Source: Pseudomonadota bacterium (GTDB lineage: Bacteria > Pseudomonadota > Gammaproteobacteria > Acidiferrobacterales > UBA6901). From it: a stretch of 64,000 nt of DNA. This document shows positions 58,696 to 64,000 of the stretch, piece by piece (within the stretch, counting starts at the first letter, position 1; every line of letters starts with the position of its first letter). The notes beneath the pieces are model-generated. The model made no database searches. It saw only the letters and a program-made list of their open reading frames with translations, and was not told the origin of the DNA. Location of the stretch: NCBI GenBank assembly GCA_021785515.1, contig JAJYEX010000010.1:1-64000 (forward strand), given 5' to 3'. A program made the position numbers and the translations under genes.

Positions 58696-60030
58696 TCACC
58701 CGCCGATAGACGCGTCCGGTCGGGAACGGACTTCACTGGAAGCCTGCAGCGCCTCGACGGCGGAGGCAAGATCGCGGAGCGGGATCACTTTTTCCAAGCG
58801 TTGTACGTCCGCATCTGAAAGCACCGCTTCGCGTACAATGCGGGAGAAGGATTGCACCACGGATGCGTAGGTATCCCTGATGATCGCCCGTGTTTCCAGT
58901 TCCGTGCGTCCAAATACCCGGGCCGCGGCGCCGGGCAGATCGCCGGACAGGGCAGCGCGCGGGTTCGCGAAACCGCACAAACGGGTCGCGAATTCCGGGT
59001 TTCCGGCAAACGGCACGAGATCGTAAGCTGGGCTCAAACCCCACAGGCCGTTTTCGTGCAGCTTCATTTCGAAGTTGCCGAGATGATTGTCGGCAATCGC
59101 CGCGATGCCCTGAAACACCATACGGCGCAGGAGTTCATCGCCCCCCTCCCCTTGCATCAGATCGGGATCGATAGCCCGAAGTGTCTTGGTGATATCCTGA
59201 AAGTCTGCTGTTCCCGTGACCCATCCGGTAAGACTGCGGAAGCTGATCCGGTGCCATCGTCCGGCAGCACTGCGATCGTAACGTTCGACCAGCAGGACAT
59301 CTTCCCCAGACTCGGGTAGCGTCAGAACAACACTGTGCGGCACGTCAATGCCGCATTCCGCGGCAAGCCTCAGACAGGCATGCTCGACGCGGGCCATGCT
59401 GGTGTAGGGATCGTTCGGCAGATTGAATTTCGCAACCCAGTAGCTCTGGTTCCATTCGACAGCTGCTTTGGGCCGGGCGCCGCCCAAGCTGGTGACCCCG
59501 TAGAAATTGCCCTTGTCCAAAATGCGCTCCATCTGCGTGATCTGGTGTTGCACGGCCCGCTTGCGCACTTCCTCAAGATGCTGCAGTCCCGCTACGTAAC
59601 GCTCCGGCGTGACGCGGTTCCCGGAAATCTGGAAGAGCAGCCCCGACTGGGTGCGCCGTCCGAACCAGACAATGCGTTCAATGTCGCTCATCCGTCGGAA
59701 TTCAGGAAATTGCGATTCGATGACGGATATGCCGAACCCGCCAGGCATCATGTCCCGGAATACGCCGTGGATCGCCCCGGATTTGCCATCATCGACGCGA
59801 AATACCGTCCCAGGCTCAGCCTTCCGATAATCCAGGTTAATCGGATCAAGCGGCGGCCCCTGATAGGTACGAAAGTAGACAAAGTTCCCGCTGGTCGGCC
59901 CTCTTGCCGAGATGAACCCGACAAGAGACCATCGCCGGCCATCGGCGTCCGGCGGACGGGAGTGATCCCATATGGAAACGGTAATGCCGTCCGCTGTCGG
60001 GGCGCCTGATTTTGAGGGCTGATTTGCCAT
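58696..60030 (-). CDS. hipA: HipA-family Ser/Thr kinase toxin
   Basis: 444 residues from the ATG at MANQPSKSG, 16 bp after the hipB stop. N-terminal subdomain 1 (about 15-110), GVTSLGGARPKAAV forming the nucleotide-binding segment, VAKFNLPND, and the kinase core ADNHLGNFEMKLHENG with LSPAYDLVPFA supplying the catalytic and metal-binding Asp residues. HipA kinases phosphorylate translation targets such as GltX and cause growth arrest until HipB neutralises them. The set looks intact. Confidence 0.87.
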   Translation of the reverse strand: MANQPSKSGAPTADGITVSIWDHSRPPDADGRRWSLVGFISARGPTSGNFVYFRTYQGPPLDPINLDYRKAEPGTVFRVDDGKSGAIHGVFRDMMPGGFGISVIESQFPEFRRMSDIERIVWFGRRTQSGLLFQISGNRVTPERYVAGLQHLEEVRKRAVQHQITQMERILDKGNFYGVTSLGGARPKAAVEWNQSYWVAKFNLPNDPYTSMARVEHACLRLAAECGIDVPHSVVLTLPESGEDVLLVERYDRSAAGRWHRISFRSLTGWVTGTADFQDITKTLRAIDPDLMQGEGGDELLRRMVFQGIAAIADNHLGNFEMKLHENGLWGLSPAYDLVPFAGNPEFATRLCGFANPRAALSGDLPGAAARVFGRTELETRAIIRDTYASVVQSFSRIVREAVLSDADVQRLEKVIPLRDLASAVEALQASSEVRSRPDASIGG

Positions 60031-60046
60031 GGTGTCGGGTTCGCGC

Positions 60047-60538
60047 TTACTTGTTGCGACGGTCTCTCTTGACCCCGGGGGAGGCGGCAACAACGATATA
60101 GGGTTTGTCATCCAGATTGATGGTTGGTTCGCCCTGCGTATCATCTTCCGGCGGAACATCGCACTGCTGCATCTCGGCCAGCGCCCGTTCCGCCGCCGCG
60201 ACCATTGTGTCGCGCTCCTCCTCTACTGCGTCTCCACCGATGCGGGCATGCAGCGCCTCGTCGGCCTGCTGACGCATAATTGCATCTCCGGGATCCGCGG
60301 CCTGCAGCAGGGCATCAAGCACGGTGAGTCCGGTCGCTTTGTTCAGGTTCATCCGGGACCAGGCATCCACCCACGCTGCGATGGATATCCCGCCATCTCC
60401 GGATTCCATGCGGACATACGTACTGCGAGCGACGCCTATTCGGCGGGCCATCTCATTCTGGGAAACCCGGAACAGGTATTGGCGATAGTGTCGGAGACAC
60501 TGCCCGAGATTGCGTAAGGCATTGGGTTGGCGACTCAT
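60047..60538 (-). CDS. hipB: HipB-like XRE antitoxin and repressor
   Basis: 163 residues. HTH of the Cro/XRE type at about 15-60 (QYLFRVSQNEMARRIGVARSTYVRMESGDGG). An acidic C-terminal region follows. It precedes hipA in the usual antitoxin-first order. The ribosome binding site is weak (AAAGAA), and the start lies 26 bp from the end of the dispersed repeat at 60565, so its native leader has been altered. Confidence 0.82.
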   Translation of the reverse strand: MSRQPNALRNLGQCLRHYRQYLFRVSQNEMARRIGVARSTYVRMESGDGGISIAAWVDAWSRMNLNKATGLTVLDALLQAADPGDAIMRQQADEALHARIGGDAVEEERDTMVAAAERALAEMQQCDVPPEDDTQGEPTINLDDKPYIVVAASPGVKRDRRNK

Positions 60539-60564
60539 AATGGTTCTTTAAAAAAGAAAATATT

Positions 60565-60846
60565 CCGTATGTGCGCCGGCCCTCGATAAACGCGACGGGA
60601 CGTCCAAGTCTCCCTCGCGCACTCGGTCTCGGCGCACTCTTTGTGCCTGCGCATCCGCTTCGGCACGCCGCGGCCGCCCTGCTCATCGAGCGGCATGCAT
60701 TTCCGATGCATGCCAGGCGCTCGATACGCAATGGCTGGACGGCGTTTCGGTTGTCCTTGCAGGTGGCCTTCGGCCACCCGCCCGAACCCTACGCCTCCCG
60801 CGGACTACGCGCCCTCGCTTCGCTTTCCATGGCGCGCAGCGAATGA
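60565..60846 (+). repeat. Dispersed repeat, copy 2
   Basis: About 282 bp, the partner of 14808-15093 in the same orientation. It lies between hipB and the HipB-type operators. Long open frames across it are a side effect of its composition. Confidence 0.85.
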
Positions 60847-60988
60847 GGCACCCGGATGGTGACCTTAGCTTCAGAATGTAGCATATATCGGTCTGTTGTA
60901 TTTAATATCGATATCCTGCCTGAATATTTGGGCCCGATATGCTTTATAGTGTAGTATATATAAGTCAGTTGTACTAGATATAATACAT

Positions 60989-61025
60989 TATCCGGCTGTT
61001 TGGACATTATCCGCTGGTTTGGATA
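60989..61025. promoter_or_regulatory. Two HipB-type operators
   Basis: Two tandem sites: TATCC-N8-GGACA at 60989-61006 and TATCC-N8-GGATA at 61008-61025. The second is an exact match, and the first a one-base mismatch, to the TATCC-N8-GGATA operator known for E. coli HipB. They sit 19 bp apart centre to centre in an AT-rich patch, upstream of hipB on its strand. Confidence 0.6.
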
Positions 61026-61794
61026 AACCATTGGGCGCAGGCGTACTTGGAATCGTAACTTTGCATTTCACAACATTAGGGTTCCAAAGCCCGGGACACT
61101 AGGCGATTGGCCACGACCCAAGACGCCCCCAGGCTGATCTGGCCTCTTATCGCCCATCGCACAGCGAGACCTGTCAGCTGCCGAAGCAACGTCATATTTT
61201 CTGGAGAACTGGCCCGCACTCACCTCCGCCCCTTTCCCCCCAAACCCCTGCTGCCCCCAAAACAGTTTGCATACCTCGAACACGCCTTAAAGAAATGACC
61301 CATGATTGGGTCAGCTATTTGCAGATCGGCGTACTGACCATGATCTGGCCTATAGCCCAGACACGCTTTATCCACGCCAATCTCGGCGCCGGACCAGTCG
61401 AAAACATTGCGCCGATGGATCAAACAAGAGGATCCGCAATTGTTTTTAAGAACCCCGCCTGTCCGGACAATGGGCATGCGGTCTATCAGATACGTCCCCC
61501 GTGCCCATAAAAGCCGCCGCCCATAGAAAAATACTGGCTGAATCCCCTATCGGTAAGTCATCTGTAAGTAGCCCCTTATTACCATGGCCCCGTTCATGGC
61601 GCGACACCTAATAACCGTCATTCTGCGATGCGCCACGGTAAAGCCGCATCGTGCCGCGCCATGACAGGGCTGTCGCGAAGGGGTGTCTGCGTGCGCTCCG
61701 TTACCGACAGGTTATCGACTCAATGGCCGTGGGTAGCACTCGCCAAACAACAAATCCGGCAAATGATGCGGTTTTTGAAATGAAGGGAACACCA
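61026..61794. other. Non-coding region between the hip operators and the Kelch remnant
   Basis: No gene recognised. Small open frames on both strands near 61220-61510 have no family pattern. The right part should include the former promoter of the broken lipoprotein gene. Confidence 0.35.
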
Positions 61795-62121
61795 TGACCA
61801 CCTGCCACCGTACCGATATCCGTTCTGAGCACGTTCGTCTTTCTGCCAGGACCCTGTCCGGGAGCGCCCTGGCCTTGAGCCTCGCGCTCACCGCCTGCGG
61901 TGGGGGTGGGAGGGGTGGGGGGCAGTAGCTGTAGCAGTGGGGGCGGCACAACACCGACAGCGATTACCAACCAGCGGACCTGGTTGGCGGGTTCCAGCAC
62001 CGCCAACGCCCAGGGCGTCTACGGCACGCTCGGTACGGCCGCCCCCGGTAACCTCCGCGGGGCGGAGGTGCCATGACCCGGACCGATGGCAGCGGCAACT
62101 TATGGCTCTTCGCAAGATAAT
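61795..62121 (+). pseudogene. Broken Kelch-type lipoprotein gene
   Basis: ATG at 61795 opens a lipoprotein signal peptide ending in LALTAC then a Gly-rich run that hits a stop at 61926-61928. In another frame the sequence continues TWLAGSSTANAQGVYGTLGTA and ends in stop; in a third it reads TDGSGNLWLFAR. These are the first repeat of Kelch/galactose-oxidase-like exported proteins (sW.dGsGNLWLFGG). Two frame breaks and loss of all later repeats mark it as dead. Confidence 0.6.
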
Positions 62122-62379
62122 GGAGGCCACCCCGTCTGCGATGCCCGGTCTCGGCACAGCGAGTCCGGATAAAAGGGCCTATAGGCGATATCTGCACGTT
62201 GCGATCACGGGCCGACCAAGCCGAATCAAACTCCGAGCTCCATACAGCCGTCGATACCTAGCGCTGTCGGTCCAGCACATCCGAGCCTAACGCACCTCGG
62301 GGTACGGGCATCGGACGCCGAGGTGGCAGATGTCATAGGCGCCCCATTCACTGTTTAAAGGTCCAGGCCTTCATCGCCG

Positions 62380-63360
62380 TCAGTGGGCAAATATGTCTCT
62401 CATGACATAGCTGTCCGCTATTCCGTACTTCAGAGCGTATTTCTGCTGGCGCCCTGCCTCCGGCAAACCGTAGAGCGCCTCGATGGTCCGCAGGAGGTTG
62501 ACCTCTGTGACCCCCCTGCCCTCTGTGTAATTGCCCTGCCGGACATGGGCACCGGCAATGACTGTCGGTATCCTGTTCTTCATACTCCGGTTACGGCTTG
62601 CCGGATTGGTCAGGCCATGGAAACCCGATCCATCTTCATTTTCGTCCCAGGTCACGATCAGAAGACTGTCGTGGGTTTTGGCCCACCGGTAGTAGGGCCC
62701 GATATTATGCTTCAGCCAGTCGTCTCCCCGCCTAACGCGCCGCCACGGCAACCCGCTGTGCATGTCGTCGTACAGGTTCGGGATGACGATGCTCACGGTA
62801 GGGAGCCGGCGGAAGTTTCTCGGGAATTGCCTGAATTGAAGGTTGACAGACGTCGCCTCGGTTCTGCCGTTAGGAATATTGGCGAAACTGATCCAGGGGA
62901 CATGCTTCCTGGCGTAGACCTTCGTTCGGTCAACACGGTCGCCGATCGACGGCAGGCCCTCAGCGTAACCCTTGAACGTATATCCTGCCCTGATCAGCTC
63001 CTCGCCCAAATTGGCGGCCGTGAAGGGGTAGTGCGGATTGTTGCGGCGCGTCGGAATTACGTCCCGGTACCCGACACCCTGATTGCTTCCCGAGAAAATC
63101 CAGAAGTAATTGCCTTCGCTGTCATGCTCATCGGCGAACATCCGCGTCAGATTCGCCCCCTGTCTGAGCAAGACCTTGTTTATGTAAGGGGCGTTCCGGT
63201 TCCCGACGATGTCCGAATAGTTTTTGTTTTCCTCGATGACGATTACAACGTGAGCGTACTTCGGGAGACAGGTCGGGCACAACGGTGCCGCGCTCGACTG
63301 CCTTACTGTCAGCCCGAACCACAGACACACACTCAGGGCAGCAGTGAAGAACTTGTTCAT
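62380..63360 (-). CDS. Secreted phosphoesterase (acid phosphatase/phospholipase C family)
   Basis: 326 residues from the ATG with AAGGA six bases upstream. Signal peptide (residues 1-25, ending SSA). The catalytic metal block VVIVIEENKNYSDIVGN, then HDSEGNYFWIFSGSNQG, SIVIPNLYDDMHSG and LLIVTWDENEDG with metal-binding Asp and Glu residues, match the PF04185-type alkaline-phosphatase superfamily, including AcpA and phosphatidylinositol-3-phosphatases. Exported enzyme releasing phosphate from esters; exact substrate unknown. Confidence 0.85.
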   Translation of the reverse strand: MNKFFTAALSVCLWFGLTVRQSSAAPLCPTCLPKYAHVVIVIEENKNYSDIVGNRNAPYINKVLLRQGANLTRMFADEHDSEGNYFWIFSGSNQGVGYRDVIPTRRNNPHYPFTAANLGEELIRAGYTFKGYAEGLPSIGDRVDRTKVYARKHVPWISFANIPNGRTEATSVNLQFRQFPRNFRRLPTVSIVIPNLYDDMHSGLPWRRVRRGDDWLKHNIGPYYRWAKTHDSLLIVTWDENEDGSGFHGLTNPASRNRSMKNRIPTVIAGAHVRQGNYTEGRGVTEVNLLRTIEALYGLPEAGRQQKYALKYGIADSYVMRDIFAH

Positions 63361-63466
63361 CACGATTCCTTAAATATGGGGAGATTATTCAGCAGTACAC
63401 GGCCATGTTAGCGGAACTGCGCCAGACCTGCGGCATCCTCGCGCGGTAGCACAGGTAACGCATGAT

Positions 63467-64000
63467 TCAGGCTCCCCTCTCCAGCTGAGCGGCCGTGGCA
63501 TCCGCAAGGTACGGCACCACCGATTCCGGAAAGGGCGCAACGCTGCTGACGTTAATTTCACACAAAACGAAGGTATCATCACCCCGTTCGTCTTTGGGTC
63601 CAAGCAGAAAATCGCAATCCCACAGAACCGGCAGGCTTCGGATCTCGATATCTAGCGCCTCCCGAAGTGCAGGTACCCATTCCCGCTCCACGCGCTGCCT
63701 GAGCATCTGGAACTCCGGTTGCGTTGGGGGATGATAAAGCCGAGGACCAGGCTGCGGCGGCACGGTATCCACACCGGTACGACGAGTCGCCGGAACAAGC
63801 GCATTGACTGCCTGATGCCCGAATCCGGCCACCCGGTCGTGAACCAGATAACAGCGAACCATTCCCTCGGGGAGACGCTCTTGATAGGCCTGATCGATCA
63901 TGTGCCCACCGGCCATGAAGTAGGGCTCGCACCGCGCAAAAAACTCGGATAATGAAAGTTCCTCGTCCTGGCTCCCTTTTGCGGCATGACGGACTCGGAC
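63467..64000 (-). CDS. Cj0069-type ATP-grasp-like protein (partial, 5' end outside)
   Basis: 177 residues visible; the frame stays open to the window edge. FFARCEPYFMAGGHMIDQAY, then GFGHQAVNALVP, PGPRLYHPP, EFQMLRQRVEREWVP, LWDCDFLLGP and TFVLCEINVSSVAPFPES are blocks I associate with the Cj0069 family, which has an ATP-grasp-like C-terminus with acidic metal ligands (DCDF, CEINVSS). The reaction is not known. About 100 bp separate it from the secreted phosphoesterase gene downstream on the same strand. Confidence 0.65.
   Translation of the reverse strand, partial: VRVRHAAKGSQDEELSLSEFFARCEPYFMAGGHMIDQAYQERLPEGMVRCYLVHDRVAGFGHQAVNALVPATRRTGVDTVPPQPGPRLYHPPTQPEFQMLRQRVEREWVPALREALDIEIRSLPVLWDCDFLLGPKDERGDDTFVLCEINVSSVAPFPESVVPYLADATAAQLERGA

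Noticed and set aside
60571-60846. 91-codon ORF in dispersed repeat copy 2
   Set aside because: The matching frame in copy 1 is disrupted by indels and frame changes, so the sequence is conserved as DNA rather than protein.

Overview
The window looks like chromosome of a GC-rich gammaproteobacterium. The conserved blocks surE-pcm-nlpD-rpoS, thrS-infC-rpmI-rplT-pheS-pheT-ihfA-merR and uvrC-pgsA-tRNA-Gly-tRNA-Cys support this. Periplasmic DsrE-type proteins and a SCO-type copper chaperone would suit a sulfur-oxidising, respiring lineage (Chromatiales- or Acidiferrobacter-like), but that placement is inference.

Layout. 1-4711 is one end of an integrative conjugative element: a protein tail, an ArdC antirestriction protein, a TraD/VirD4 coupling protein and a tyrosine integrase abutting the 3' end of tRNA-Leu(UAA). 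4801-15436 is a sparse accessory block: two exported DsrE-like proteins around a Crp/Fnr regulator, an Ogt-AlkA repair fusion, a SCO protein, a PAS-PAS-GAF-GGDEF-EAL protein and one copy of a ~285 bp dispersed repeat. It lies between tRNA-Leu(UAA) and tRNA-Cys/tRNA-Gly, which are neighbours in E. coli. 15497-26163 is core genome on the minus strand: pgsA, uvrC, a uracil-DNA glycosylase, a PAP2 phosphatase, then a compact run cysM-exonuclease-rlmD-L,D-transpeptidase-nagZ-speD. A divergent RecJ-like gene follows on the plus strand.

28589-32302 is an exported beta-helix lipoprotein gene split by an IS607-family element whose tnpB carries a frameshift. 32663-37500 holds a phosphoglycerate-mutase-like gene and thrC-hom-alaC; ThrC has a cysteine-rich insertion. 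37663-41337 holds an Mth938-like gene and the rpoS cluster. Between surE and tRNA-Pro(UGG) sits a 2.5 kb islet with an AbiE toxin-antitoxin pair whose toxin gene is frameshifted; the islet is flanked by an intact tRNA-Pro and a copy of its 3' half.

44236-55843 is core: translation genes, tRNA-Val, a PilZ protein, uvrB, an aminotransferase and tRNA-Asn. Beyond tRNA-Asn the sequence decays into mobile remnants (the start of an integrase, IS3, HTH-transposase and IS110 pieces), a seven-bladed beta-propeller lipoprotein, and a hipBA toxin-antitoxin operon. Two HipB-type operator matches lie upstream of hipB but are separated from it by the second copy of the dispersed repeat. The right edge has a broken Kelch-type lipoprotein gene, a secreted phosphoesterase and the end of an ATP-grasp-like (Cj0069-type) gene.

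The main biological themes are tRNA genes used as integration sites (Leu, Pro, Asn), mobile DNA breaking exported lipoprotein genes, and partly degraded toxin-antitoxin modules beside intact housekeeping operons.
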